NCBI GenBank assembly: GCA_003255065.1
Contig: QAOA01005930.1
Span: 62,001 to 126,000, forward strand
Direction of reading: 5' to 3'
DNA from: Cercis canadensis
Lineage: Eukaryota; Streptophyta; Magnoliopsida; Fabales; Fabaceae
Length of the DNA: 64,000 nucleotides
The notes beneath the pieces were generated by a model, which searched no databases, was not told where the DNA came from, and saw only the letters and a program-made list of their open reading frames with translations. Made by a program: the position numbers and the translations under genes. This document shows positions 46,401 through 59,060 of this stretch, piece by piece. Positions within the stretch are counted from its first letter, which is position 1; each line of letters begins with the position of its first letter.

Positions 46401-49400
46401 CATTTCTGTCCATTAAATATCAAGCATTTGTAATCTTAGTAGTATGTTAATCTTATTTTTACTGCAGATGAAGTTATCACAGCTATTGATCCACAGAAGG
46501 TAGAAATTTTACAAAGGTATACCATTGCATTACCTGTTTGCAGTATGTTCATTTCCTTGAAATTGATGACAATGTGTCTGATGATTTTGTTAAGTTGTTA
46601 ATTCTTGTCCTTTGATCTTTGTTTTCCCTATTGGAGAATCAACATGAGACTTTTATGCAGAATTACATGAAGAGGACTCTGAACTATGAAAAAGAAAAAC
46701 TTGACAGAATTGAAATAATCAACAAATAACAATCAAGAAAGAATACTTTTCTATCAGTAAGGTTTGAAACATATTGGATCTTAATGAGGTGCAAAAGTTG
46801 GTAGTGCATGTGATATTAATTGTTTTGAAGAAAATTCCAGGAGTCTTCCTTTCTCACCAGTCCTCCCAAAACCAAATACAAGAAGAATCATTCATTGTAT
46901 GAAACGAAACTTTTTTGTTTCTCTTTTTATTGTGCTCAAGGACCTTTGACCTTAATGTCATTCTTTACCCTTATTATTACCCCCCAAAATAGACAGATGT
47001 CCAAAGGTTTGCAACAGTTTACCAGGAGAATTCCCTTAATCCAGTCACATGTCACATCTTTACTTTATTGAAAGCGTAAAGCTAACAAGTAGTTTTGCTA
47101 AAATTTAATGAAATGAGAACTCTATGGTTCGTTGCTATGAAATGCTTTTGTTCTAAAAAAGTCTGGTGCTTGATACAGCTATTGGAAAATAGTTGATGGA
47201 TCTATTCTTGTTACATTTAGTTATAGACATGTTTGAAGTGTTTTAGCTTTCTTCCATCCTTCTCTCTTTTCTCTTCTGCTTCCTCTTTTTTTGCCAAGCT
47301 AATTCCGTTGCATTATCAGTCCTTACTAAAATCCCTAACCCGTGGTGTTATTGGACATGCAACTTTCAAACAATTATAATTACCATTTTCCCTTTCTGTC
47401 CATTCCCATTCCCATTCCTTAAAATTTGATTCCCTATTCCAAATAGGTTTGAGGATAATCTGGGGGAGAACTGACTTGTTAGTTGTTACCTGGTGGAGCA
47501 TGTCTTTCTGAAGTACCTCAGTCTTTCCTTTAATTGGAGTTCATTTTTAAGTTTGTATTGCAAACTGAATCAGCTACCTGTTTGAGGTATGCAAACAAAA
47601 TCAATAAAATATTAAAATTGTTAATGGAGATATCAGTTTTTATTATTTCTCAATAATTTTAGTAATTTGATTACTCTGGTGATTTCTTCTATCTCTTGTT
47701 TCTTACAATTAATTCCCAATGCTATTTAAATTTCTTCTTATTGTTAAAAAATTGCTCCCTTAGTTTATACTGGCTTCCTTGTCAATTTATTCTAGATATC
47801 TCCAATGGTTGATTGAAGACCAGGAGTCTAATGATACTCAGTTCCATACATTATATGCCCTTTCACTTGCCAAATCAGCAATTGAAGCCTTTGAGTCCGA
47901 GAATACCTCTGAAAATCCTGATAGGGGAAAGATAGAGACTGAAAGTTTGGCTACTATGACAAGCTCAATCTTTCAGAGTCCTGTCAGAGAAAGATTGCAG
48001 ATATTTTTGCAATCCTCAGACTTGTATGATCCAGAAGAAGTTCTCGATTTGATTGAAGGTTCAGAATTATGGTTGGAAAAGGTCATTTAAATTCTTTTGG
48101 CTGCCTTATTTGACTTTGGTGAATTTTCGATTTACTGATTCTTGATGGTCACAGACGCAATTTTTAAAATCTATTACTTTTCTTTCTTCATTATCTACCT
48201 GGTCATGCATGGGATAAACTCCCTTAAGTGCAAAAAATGTTTAGCATGCTGCTTATTTCTATGTTACTTTGCCTTACTTACAGGCTATTCTGTACAGACG
48301 ACTAGGGCAAGAGACTTTGGTTCTCCAAATTCTGGCTCTGTAAGCTCTAAACTAATTTCAAGATGGCACTTGGTTTCATGTTCATGACACTTGGTTTCAT
48401 GTAAATTGTGATGAACCAATCTTGACCATTCTCCATAAAGTATGCATGCATTTTGTTATCATTGTGTTTCTCTTGGGTAATTTTTGTAGCGCTCATGTTT
48501 ATTATTGCTTGTGTTTACAGTAGTTGGCACAAACTTCTCTTAATCATTCTCTATTAAAAATATCCAAGGAAAATGAACAATACTTGTGAAGGAAAAAGCT
48601 TTTGAAGTCTTTATGAGATGAGTTTTATCGTATTCTGTGCATATTAGCATAATTGTGTCAGTATGGGATTTGAGCATATACTAAGGTTCATTTGGGCCTG
48701 CGGAAAGTTTTAGGATAGGACTAAAATAGTTTTTAGATTTTCCATGAATATCTTCAAGAACTTTTTTTTTTTTGGTGTTGAAATTAGTATTGTTCATTAG
48801 TTTACCAGCAATCGAACATGTGACTGCGAATGGTTTACTGATATGATTAATCAGAAATCAGTAGTTTTATATTTACAGTTAATATGTTTTGGCTCTCAGG
48901 AAACTTGAAGACAGTGAAGCTGCTGAGCAGTATTGTGCTGAGATTGGCAGAGCTGATGCCTATATGCAGTTCGTCATTCTTTTACCCTTTAAATAATTTA
49001 TTCAAGTATGTAAAAGTTATTTAGAAAATGTGTTAACGTGCTCTTGGATCTTTTTGTTTAATGTTGTAATGACCTCAGGTTGCTAGATATGTATTTGGAT
49101 CCACAAGATGGTAAGGATCCCATGTTTACTGCTGCTGTTCGCCTTCTCCATAATCATGGAGAATCACTTGATCCATTGCAAGTTTTAGAGGTATTAAATT
49201 CATTCTCTCTTCCCATAAATATAGAAGAACATTATTTTTTTCTCAGTCTTCTTTCCTTTTTTAATTCTCTTGCAAAAATGTAATATTTGGCAACCTGAAC
49301 TAGAAAGAAAGGAGTGCCCGTGTTTCAGCATCAGCATCAAGATGGGAGATACATATGAACTGAAAACAATGTAGAAAGATCAATATAGACAAAATAAATT

Positions 49401-52200
49401 AACCCCTTCTAGAATTATTGGGTGTTAAACTTGTTTGCATTTTTAGTAAGGATGTTAGGGTTGTCTTTACCCCTAAAAATTATATTAGAAAGAAGGTGGA
49501 ATTGAAGTTGCAGAAGCTAGCCACTCAATTTGCTAACAGTGGGAATTTGGCATTAATGTAGGCTGGTTCACTTAGTGGATGTTAGTAGGGGGTTTTATTC
49601 CTATGCATGGCTTTCCTGCCTAATCCAAAGGATTGGTCTGTTTACCTTGCTATTGACAAGGAGAAGGTGCAAGAGAAATGAGTGATAGATAGGGGGTGGA
49701 GAGAGTGAGGGATAGTCATATAGAAGTTTCTTAACATAAAATGATATAATATATTATTGTAAAGTACCTAGGAAAGGAATGTAAATTTTATATTTTTTAA
49801 TATTTAAGCGAAAAGATTTTGGTCAGCTGGCGTATAGATTATTGAGACTTTATCACATGAATGAAACTTAAAAGGACTTTCCTATACTTTAAGGACTAAG
49901 ATAGAACCCTTTCTATTTATAGAAGAAATTTCATTAGAGAAAGAAAGAATACAAAGGAAGAGAAGGATAAGGTATTCTCCTTAAGTGAAATATACAGAGC
50001 AAGAACAGAAGAGAAACACATCAAAAGAAAATGGCTCTCCAATCTCTCTGCATAGTAGTCATGGAAGTCCCCTTAAAGTAACCCTATCTAGCTGTCTATT
50101 GCACCCGTGAAAGGCCAGGAACACAATCCTATCCCACAATAAATTTATGGAAAGATATTTATCCTTAAAAATTTGAGCATTGCACTCTAGCCAAATACAC
50201 CAAAGAGTAGCAAACATAGCACACTGCCATAAAGCTTTGCCTTCCTTCTTACTGCTTAAACCTCTAAAGCTAATTTAGAGGAGCTGATTTAAACTTTTCA
50301 AGGCACACCCAAGCTTCATGAAACATGCCAAAAAGCTATTCCAAATAGAAGTTGAAATCTGCAAGTATACAGGAGCAAAACATCTATATCTATCTATCTA
50401 TAGATATATATAAACCCCATAGACCCACGGTATAATTCTCATGGCTGGGATATTAACTTTTGGGAGGAACAGACACAACAGACGAATAATCACTTTCAGA
50501 TTCTCTCTCTCTCTCTCTCATGTTTTTCTTCTTTACCATGTTCAATGCATTTTTAGGATTTTAGTCTTGATAAAAATTTGGCCTTATGACACAGAAACTG
50601 TCACCAGATATGCCTCTTCAACTTGCTTCTGAGACTATATTAAGAATGTTAAGGGCCCGGCTTCATCATAATCTTCAAGGAAAGGTACTTGTTATTTTTC
50701 GTCCCTGGATGAAAGACTTTTAATTAGTGAAGTACTGTTGCAAACATTTGTTTCCTTCATAATAATAAATGTTTGGTCTGGCTCTCAGCAAAAGAAAAAA
50801 AATGTTTGATCTTGCTCTTTTCCATTATAATTGCCTTAGAAATATATTATTATTTGGATTGTCAGACAAATATTCAAGAGTGTAGAGATTGGTATAGGTT
50901 GTTACTATGAATGAGAAATCCTGTGTCTCACTCTGGTGATGAATTTAGTTTTTTTCTTTTTCTTTTTTTTGATAAAAGAAGATGAATTTAGTTTTGTGAG
51001 CATTCCACCAGATTTTGGAGACTATAACAATTTTTACGTCTTTTTAATACTTATGAAATATCAATCTGTTGTTCAAATGGCCGTATGAGTAGGACTTTAC
51101 ATTGTCGCCATGTTAATGCGGATATTCATATGGAATTTGGAATTTCACTTTTACTTTGACTTGTATATGACTTTCTGAAAAAAGGAAAAAGCCAACCAAA
51201 ATTAATATAGATTGTGCATCACACGTGGTATTGCTCTACTTTTTCTCAGATTATTACTACAACATAGTAGGGAGAGATGTCATGGTTCTAATTAGTAGAA
51301 TGTCATATTCCCTAAATTAGCCCTCTGTTCACTGATTCTTTTTCTTTTCCTACACTGGCGGCCTGCGCATCAGCGCAAGGGGAAATACACTAGTTAATAC
51401 ACTATTTATCTATCTATCTGCCAATCTATATATACACTGTCAGCGCTCAGCAGGAAAGTCATTTATCTTTGAGCCTTATGTACTTTTGTCGTCAACAAAT
51501 AGTATAGTCTCAAAATTTAACTTCGATAAATTTCTTTTTCAGATTGTGCATAGCCTATCCCGTGCCGTAGACATTGATGCAAGATTGTCAAGACTCGAGG
51601 AAAGATCAAGGAATGTGCAGATCAATGATGAGAGTCTCTGCGATTCATGTCATGCACGCCTTGGTACTAAGCTATTTGCAATGTACCCTGATGATAGCAT
51701 CTTATGTTACAAGGTTGGTGCTCTTTCTCTTCTCTCAATTGATGGTATATCTACAGCTTGTCCCAACCCTGCCCTTTCTAACTAACACTTATTTAACAAA
51801 AGCTGTTGCCATAAATGTGTGATTTTGAGATTTCTTGATGTGTAAGAAATAATTTAAGCATAAATATTTTCTCCAATAAGCACAGGATTTTTTTTTTGGT
51901 GGGGTAAATTATGATTTTGGTCCTTGGGGTTTGATCCTTTGAATCATTTTGCAATAAAGTTTGGAGTTGATCAATTTAGTACATTAAGAGTAATCTTTTT
52001 CATTCAATTTTGTCCAAACCCTGCTTTTGATACATAAGATGATGAAACTTGATTGATACATTTGCTAATAGCTGGATTGTTTTGATTGTACTTGAAATAC
52101 ATTGCAGTGTTACCGCCGTCAAGGTGAGTCGGTATCGGTCTCTGGCCGGAATTTTAAGGAAGATATCCTAATTAAACCAGGTTGGCTTGTGAGTCGTTGA
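40497..52200 (+). CDS. VPS3: VPS3/TGFBRAP1-like vacuolar sorting protein (CORVET subunit)
   Basis: 14 exons in phase, giving 1015 residues: 40497-41657, 43410-43685, 44381-44577, 44815-44956, 45804-46076, 46182-46254, 46468-46516, 47796-48081, 48284-48339, 48900-48968, 49079-49190, 50595-50684, 51543-51713, 52108-52200. Exon 1 (387 codons) encodes the N-terminal CNH/beta-propeller region (for example DSQALIYVGTQSGSMLLL). The middle holds Vps39 domain 1 (VDTLLMYLYRALNRVSDMEK) and helical clathrin-like repeats. The C-terminus has a zinc-finger-like pair of CxxC motifs (Cys961/964 and Cys983/986) split by the last intron, then GWLVSR. The family tethers endosomes for fusion with vacuolar membranes together with Rab5-type GTPases. 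The exon 10 donor is CA|GTTCGT, which is less common. Start chosen at the first ATG of the long exon. VPS39 (HOPS) is the alternative, but the length and ending favour VPS3. Confidence 0.92.
41630..42600 (+). repeat. Diverged tandem duplication covering the exon 1 end of the VPS3-like gene
   Basis: The segment from about 41630 to 41970 (last codons of exon 1, donor site and start of intron 1) is repeated in diverged form at about 42271-42600. The second copy retains a GTTGCT-CTTGCAACAGC-like exon relic and a CACG|GTATAT donor-like site, then the ACCTTCATTCAGAA and TTTTCATTCTT blocks. A poly-T run at about 41971-41996 lies between them. Confidence 0.7.
46196..46284 (+). repeat. 29-bp direct repeat across the exon 6/intron 6 border
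   Basis: CAGGTGCTTGCAGTTAATG inside exon 6 (from 46196) recurs as CAGGTACTTGCAGTTAATG (from 46252), where its CAG|GTACTT is the splice donor. The exonic copy, CAG|GTGCTT, is a potential second donor. Confidence 0.7.
50059..50370 (-). mobile_element. LINE (L1-type) 3' end, antisense in intron 11 of VPS3-like gene
   Basis: On the minus strand a frame reads GKALWQCAMFATLWCIWLEC, followed by NAQIFKDKYLSINLLWDRIV and a stop at 50059-50061. This is the characteristic C-terminal end of plant L1 ORF2 proteins, normally W..W.ERN.R.F. The conserved Arg after LE is Cys here. Upstream, a more degraded part contains WNSFFGMFHEAW. The 5' part of the element is missing, as usual for truncated LINE insertions. 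Confidence 0.75.
50384..50415. repeat. Short TCTA/TATA microsatellite
   Basis: Tetranucleotide CTAT repeats turning into TATA next to the LINE fragment. A similar TCTA tract lies at about 51405-51435. Confidence 0.6.
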
Positions 52201-52656
52201 TCAGAAACTTAGAACAAGCTGATATTAGATGCCGTTTGATGCCACTATCCCTTGAGCAGAAAGAGAGGAATTACTTATTCTTACCAAATCCCAAGTCAAT
52301 CAAAATTTACAGAGGAAGTGTGTTGGTGAAGATCATTGTTAAGTTACAGGTAACATTCAATTTTTAGAGTATCAGCTTCTAACCCCTAGACTAAATGACA
52401 TAGGCTTATAGAGTTAACAAGATGATGAGACTGTAAATTAATCAGTTGATTTCTCCATTTTACTCCCCCATTTTGGCTAATCGCGTTGTATATCTATCTT
52501 TGTAAAAATGTAAATTTTGGATTTTATAAAGAATCATTCATTAGAGACATGCCTCAAACATGTTTGATATGATACCAAACGACTTATAGTCGATTGGTAC
52601 AAGGTCATCCTCAGGATTTGTAGATTCTTTGTTTGAATCAAAAGTTGTAGTCAAAA

Positions 52657-53128
52657 NNNNNNNNNNNNNNNNNNNNNNNNNNNNNNNNNNNNNNNNNNNN
52701 NNNNNNNNNNNNNNNNNNNNNNNNNNNNNNNNNNNNNNNNNNNNNNNNNNNNNNNNNNNNNNNNNNNNNNNNNNNNNNNNNNNNNNNNNNNNNNNNNNNN
52801 NNNNNNNNNNNNNNNNNNNNNNNNNNNNNNNNNNNNNNNNNNNNNNNNNNNNNNNNNNNNNNNNNNNNNNNNNNNNNNNNNNNNNNNNNNNNNNNNNNNN
52901 NNNNNNNNNNNNNNNNNNNNNNNNNNNNNNNNNNNNNNNNNNNNNNNNNNNNNNNNNNNNNNNNNNNNNNNNNNNNNNNNNNNNNNNNNNNNNNNNNNNN
53001 NNNNNNNNNNNNNNNNNNNNNNNNNNNNNNNNNNNNNNNNNNNNNNNNNNNNNNNNNNNNNNNNNNNNNNNNNNNNNNNNNNNNNNNNNNNNNNNNNNNN
53101 NNNNNNNNNNNNNNNNNNNNNNNNNNNN
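52657..53128. other. Assembly gap of 472 N
   Basis: All bases are N. The first coding exon and promoter of the downstream P-loop gene probably lie in or near this gap. The flanking 52560-52656 resembles a stretch at 17780-17880, so a dispersed repeat may have caused the gap. Confidence 0.98.
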
Positions 53129-53262
53129 TTTTTTCAATTTTTTCCCTCCTGGCTTCCATTTTTATCTCTTCTTATGCATCCCTTCTATATTTCAAGAGGC
53201 AAACAAGGGATTTGTTTTTGGAATATAAAGCAAACCACCCACGTTTTAATGTCTATGTGCAG

Positions 53263-56200
53263 ATGAAGACTCGAGTTTGGAGGAGGAATTTTCTTTACTT
53301 TCTTCTAGTTCATCAACTTTTCTCAGGTGCTTTTTGATTAGTTGATCTTGTTCATGTTTAAACTTTTTGAATTTTTTAAAGCTTTGCTTAATTGTTAGAA
53401 ATGTAGTGATAGAGAGAAAGATAGATTTTTTAGTATGTCATAATGACTTTTGAGGGGGGAAAATTGAATAAATGTCATAGAACATCATGTTTGCAAACAT
53501 GAGCTTGTTTTAGAGATGCATTACAGTTTAAGGTACGAGGTTAAATTTGATTCCTTGGCCTTCAAAATGATCATTTTTTTTTATGACATGGCTGAAGTTT
53601 AAAATATTGTGTTTTGACAATGACATTTTTCATGTTCAAACTCTCTGAATTTTGTAAAGGTTTGCTTAATTTTGAGACGTGTAGTAATATAGAAGAATAT
53701 AGATTTTTTTAATATGTCATATTGACTTTTGAGGAAGAAATTTGAAAAACTGTCCGAGAACATCACATTTGCGAACATGAGTTTGTTTAGAGATGCATTA
53801 CAATCAGGGTTACATGGTTGAATTTGATTCCTTTGCCTTAAACACGATCCTTTTTCTGTTATCAGATGGTGGAAGTTTAAAATATTGTGTTTTGACAGTG
53901 ACATACTGATCTTTTTTCTGATTTCTAATGATATAGGGATAATTTAAGCACGAAGGTTGAAGATGGTTCTGTGAATGGGGAAAATGGGGTGGTATTTGGA
54001 GCAACTGTTACAAAAGGTAGCCGGTCTTCTTGCACATTGGATTTTGAAGTCAATGAGAGGAGGAGACATAGTGTTTACCAAGAAATCCTGCAGAGTTATG
54101 AAGAACTGCGGATTTGTGGCAAGAATTTGAGAGATGCAAAGGATAAAATCTTGAGGTATTTGATTTGAACTCGAGTTTCATTTGTATTTATAAATCTAGC
54201 AAGAAGAGTAATTGTTGTACCCCTATATGTTTTAATATCATGGAATGGAATCTCAGTGGTTTTTAGTTTATTTTGAAATCCGATATTTCAATCATCAAAC
54301 TTTATTATTGCACTTATAGAAAATTGTACTTTGATTTGTTAATCGAAGAAAAGTAACAAAAAAGATAAAAATTGCCAACTCAAAATGTACTTGTTCTAAA
54401 TTTCCTCTAGATGACAAGTTGGATCAAACCACTCTGTCTTTCTCTTTTGTCTTCTGAAGTGGCAGCAGACTTCCCTCAACAAAATTTCTTGTCAAATGAA
54501 CGTAATATATCAGTTCAAAGAATTGATAACAGGTTATTAATTTGTTTAATACACTGTAAAGTATGCTGTAGAACCACTAACTCATTCAGTGCATGCACAT
54601 TTTTTGTGCAAATTAAGTATTGGTTATTTTTAATATGTGCTGATATTTAGATGCATGCAATATCTGGAAACACTTAGTGATCCATTCTAACTTCCCTGTA
54701 CATTCCATGCTCGCACATCTCTCTTCTTTTTCGCCCTTGTCTTTTATGATACAATTAATTAAATGCTTCTCTCTCAGTCAGTGATAAATATTGTAATGTG
54801 CAATTTAAATTCAGCTTTTATACACTTGTGTGAGAGCATGTGGGGGGAATGTTGACCCAAAGGAAGTTTATCATGAGTGTGATGTGAGCCTCAAAAGTTC
54901 AGTTATAGTTGATTGAATGACATATATGGTGGTTTGATTGTCCCAGCTATTGCCCAGGAGCATGGATTGAGAAGGTGGGTGGCTTGAAGCTAAATGATTA
55001 TGATGTGCCAAAGCCAACATGCCTCATGTTGATTGGTCCTAGAGGATCTGGGAAAAGTAGTCTGATAAACAAAATCTCCAAGGTGTTTGAGAATGACAAA
55101 TTTGCACCAGTGAGAGCACAAGTGTCATGTATAATTTTTAATTTAAATGACATTTTGAATGATGGATTTGTGATTTCAGCATATCTTTGAATATTAGCAT
55201 GAAGAACTATTCATTTACCTAACTTTCCTGATATATTTATCTTTTGATGCCAGATAATTCACAAATTGGGGATGGGACATATTTCCTCCAGGAGTATATG
55301 ATTCCAAGAGACTCAACTTCTATCTGTTTCTATGACACACGCAGTTTATCTGATGATTCACAAGACAATGATAGAATGTTAAACCATTGGATGACAAAAG
55401 GGGTTCGTCATGGAGAGCTTGTTGTCAGGTCTGAATATTTAATATAAACATCATTCATCTTGATTTAATTGTTTGTTATATAATTTACTTCATGTTCTAA
55501 GAATATTGTCTATCAGGGATATGGATAATGATAGCTTGAGGAAAAATTTGAAGTATAAAGCTAACCAGAAAGGTTACTGTTCCAGTAGGATCAGAAAAGT
55601 TAATTTTGTCATATATGTTGTTAATGGTCTTTCGGTTCTGAAAGAAATAGAGAATGCTAGCGATTTGGAGTCATCATATACCAAAACAATTGCTTATACT
55701 TTCAAGAACCCGGCGCTGTCATTTAAAGGTATTTGTATGACTATGATCTATTTTTTCATTTATATATTTGATGTAACTTTTTCAATTTCTTTTTCTCTTT
55801 GTGTATTCAATTAATCTAAGATTATCTCATTTTCCACTCAGTTTTTAGTAGGCAGGCAGCTAAGTTTTGTAGGCTAAAATTCAGAGACTATCATTTTGTC
55901 ACGTGCATTTCTCCTCAGGATTCATGCCTGATGTGGCTCATTTCTTGTCAAATCCTGTTTTTGAAGTAATTTTGTGATAAGTCTAAGTAGTATAGCAGAG
56001 ACAAGTTTAATATAAATAATACTAGAGAGGGGAAAAACAGAAATGAGGATTGCTGTGATTTTGTTACATCTCTCTCTCTTTAGGTTGAATCTTTAGTTTT
56101 TGCAGCAACTTTTAGTTAAGCTTTATGAAGGCAGAATAGGCCTTATATAACATAACCTTCTTCTATAAAAGAGGTGAGGTTGAGGCCAAGCCATATCCTT

Positions 56201-57133
56201 CCTTGGGGCTGCTCTTTTATACTTATCATTTTCCTTCCATATAAGCAGTCCTTGACCAGCATAATATATCGTGTAATTCAAAAACTGCTCACTGTTTATA
56301 TTTTATGCTCATTGAAAATAGTGCACATATCTATCTAGTGTTCATCTATATTATTCCTAGTCTAAATCACAACTTTGGTCAGATGACAAACCTGTACTTG
56401 TTGTCACACATGGGGATCTCCTTTCACTTTCTGATCGTACTCGTATTCGTGCGCATTTGGGAGAGCAGCTGGGAATTCTACCAACAAAACAAATTTTTGA
56501 CATCCCAGGTGGTTTCAAGTTATATCAGCTTACTTTTCATTCGATATTTTTTGATGTCATTGATTTTAGACAAGTTAATAATTGCCTACCTGTCCTGCAG
56601 AATCTGATGATCCAGTAACTGAGTTTACCATAATTGAAATGTTACGTTATGCTCTTGAGCATGCAGAGAGAAACTATCCTCAGAAAATCAGTATTATGGA
56701 TAAGGTTTTTGCCTCTTTGCAATATAGCTTTAATGATAACACAATGATGAACTCTTCGTCTCCTTTTCCTTTTTTTATTCACAAGAAACAAATATTGCTA
56801 TCTACACAGCTCTGATTTCATGATATTACTGATTTAATGTCCTCTGTAGATGTAGTGATTTATGCAATATGCTAGCATGTAAGGTTGAGATTTTGCAAAT
56901 TTTCTCCAGTTATAAAACCTCCAGTGTACTGATGGATATGTTGAATGCAGGTTCATAAAGCAGCTCTTCCATTGCGCGTAATTCTGTTGATCCTAGTATT
57001 AGTAGTCGCCATTGCCTTTGCCTATGATAATTCAATACATCCCTTGCATTTCCCTCAAGCTTCGACTGGAAAAGTTCATGGTTCGCATGCAATGCCAAAA
57101 TTAGAGTGGCATAAAATTCGGCACATATGGTAG
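53263..57133 (+). CDS. P-loop NTPase resembling IFI44-family GTPases, with C-terminal hydrophobic segment (5' end missing)
   Basis: Visible exons: 53263-53326, 53937-54155, 54947-55128, 55254-55428, 55517-55728, 56383-56508, 56601-56704, 56951-57133 (TAG), all in phase, about 421 codons. Exon 53263 begins in mid-codon, so at least one upstream exon is missing. The Walker A motif GPRGSGKSS is in exon 54947. The expected switch II DTxGL reads DTRSL. VTHGD stands where a G4 motif (NKxD) would be. The following HLGEQLGILPTKQIFDIP and MLRYALEHAERNYP segments are laid out as in the IFI44/IFI44L family. The last exon encodes PLRVILLILVLVVAIAFAY, a probable transmembrane helix about 40 residues from the end. 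This suggests membrane anchoring. It probably corresponds to Arabidopsis At4g13030 (from memory). Substrate and function unknown. Confidence 0.82.
53350..53905 (+). repeat. Tandem duplication (unit about 278 bp) within an intron of the P-loop gene
   Basis: Unit 1 (53350-53628) and unit 2 (53629-53905) share blocks such as TTCATGTT-AAACT, ATGTCATA-TGACTTTTGAGG, AACATGAG-TTGTTT and GTTTAAAATATTGTGTTTTGACA. They have diverged, so this is biological and not a join artefact. Confidence 0.75.
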
Positions 57134-58867
57134 AAATGTATAGGTGCTGATATAGTTCCTAGTACATAATGTGGTCTGTAGCTACGTGAATAGACTCTTC
57201 TAAATTGGAAAACCGTGGTAACCATGCAGTAAAGGGGTGATTTTCTTTTGGGAGAATTCCACTTGGGTTCCTTCTTACAAATAGTCTACTTTGGTGCTTC
57301 AAAGTGGTTAGTTTATGATAAAATGTGGATAAAATTCAAAGGGGAAAGTTTACTTCATTAGAAGGAACTGAACTGAAATTCCCTTCGTTGTTTTGTAAGT
57401 GACCTTTCATGACTGGTTGACGTCCTTCATGTACAAAGTGTAAACATTGTATATAAGCAGCTTTTCTTTCTTTCTTTCTTTATTTTATATATATAGAAAA
57501 GAACATCGTGCTTGGTTCAATTGACAATTTAAGTTTAATAGATGATTGCTATTTGAATATATGAGTAAACAAAAGTAAGGCAATGAGTCGCTATGAGTCA
57601 AGCTGCGTCTATCTTGTTGAGCTTGGCTCGATCAAAATTGGCTTAGCTTAGAACTTGACTCCAGTATATTCGAGCACTATAATTCAAACAACATACTCAC
57701 CTTTTCAAACCACACAATGTGCTTGGAACATATTGAAATAGAAATAAAATACTTTTGTTTGAAAAGAAATAATTGAATTTTTTTAAAAGATACTAGGATT
57801 TAAAAATATGAATAAATAAACAAAATTTTTAATTATTATTTTATTTCTAAATAAGTTTTATGCAATAACTCTTTTATCTCAATTTCATTCGTTTCCATTC
57901 TTAGAAAAGCAACAAAGCGTTAACCTTATGAGGCTTGACACTTGAGAGGCCATTGATTGGTCAAAAAGCAGATTATGGTCCTCCACTTTCTGTGGTTCAT
58001 AGATCATAGTGGACAATTTTGCAGTTATTCCAGACACATAGCAGCCATGAATTTCTAAATTTATATATATGGAACACTTTCTATTTAGCTGGGAACATAA
58101 TGGGCATATCCCTAGAAAATAGTGGTTTAGATTTGTGAAGAATTTTAATTTAGCTTTACACATAGGAAAAATTGCATACAAATTTTTACTCTCAACAATT
58201 AAAATCATGAAAGTTAGTTACATATGAATGGCACACAAAAATTAAGGTGTTTGACGTTAGAGCTCAATCCCACGCACTTGACTCTTCTTCTTACTCCCCT
58301 TCGCTTTGCTCCTCTGTAACCTTAAAAAACAAGTGTACAAGGTGTAAACGTGGATCCAATAAACCTCACAAGTTTGCAGTACGTGTACAAAATGTACAGA
58401 AAACAAGAAAACAGTGAGTGAAATTCTTGAGGGGTGAATTTGATACTTCTCCGTCATGGAAATGCTGGTTTGAAGCTATTGGCAAGGCTTCACATTCGAA
58501 CAATATGGTTTACAACCATTTATGTAACCCTGAATTCAACGTTAGCAGTAGATGCAGCAGTGTTTTGCAATTCCCAGGCACTCAGGCAGTTTTGCATGAA
58601 CAAGACACCTTCATATAAAATAATGATGAGACTCCGTAACAATCATTGAGATTAACTCTTAAGAAACATTTTCAGGGTAGGCTACTATCAATAACATTCT
58701 GGGAGCAGAAGAGTCTGCCAGTATTTAAATGCGGACAACCCGCGAATTACATAAAAGAGAAAATTAATACTAAACTATCAATCATCAGACAATGTTGACT
58801 GTAAACCCGTGCCCCCCAAAACAAAATTTGAGCGACTTCCAAGTTCTGAGAAATTATCCATGGAAGC
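57134..58867. other. Convergent intergenic region
   Basis: It lies between the stop codons of the P-loop gene (plus) and GTP cyclohydrolase (minus), so it should hold both 3' UTRs. It contains a TTTC microsatellite around 57463-57482 and A+T-rich DNA. No gene seen. Confidence 0.55.
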
Positions 58868-59011
58868 ACCTCTTCTGAATTTAGCCATATCTAGGCTGCT
58901 GCAATGTTGCCAGTAAAACCTTCAAAAATGCATGGATGAACCTCTTCTGAATATGTCAATGTTTAGGCTGCTGCATTGCTGCCAGTAAAACTTTCAAAAA
59001 TGCAAAGGATG
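58868..59011. repeat. 72-bp tandem repeat, 3' side of GTP cyclohydrolase
   Basis: Two units, each beginning ACCTCTTCTGAAT and containing GGCTGCTGCA-TG-TGCCAGTAAAAC, lie end to end just past the stop codon. They are probably in the 3' UTR. Confidence 0.7.
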
Positions 59012-59060
59012 ACTGGAAGTACACTGCTAATAGATTGAAGTATATAAGCTCACACAAGAA

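Noticed and set aside
51885-52010. GGTAAATTATGATTTTGGTCC stretch resembling a MITE end
   Set aside because: No inverted partner or target duplication is seen nearby, so it is at best a fragment.
52541-53228. Long ORFs of about 170-200 codons on both strands
   Set aside because: They consist almost entirely of N translated as X across the assembly gap.
54411-54650. ORF starting MTSWIKPLC between P-loop gene exons
   Set aside because: Its frame is incompatible with the flanking exon phases. Joining 54155 to 54947 gives the conserved reading ILS-YCPGAWIEKVGG.
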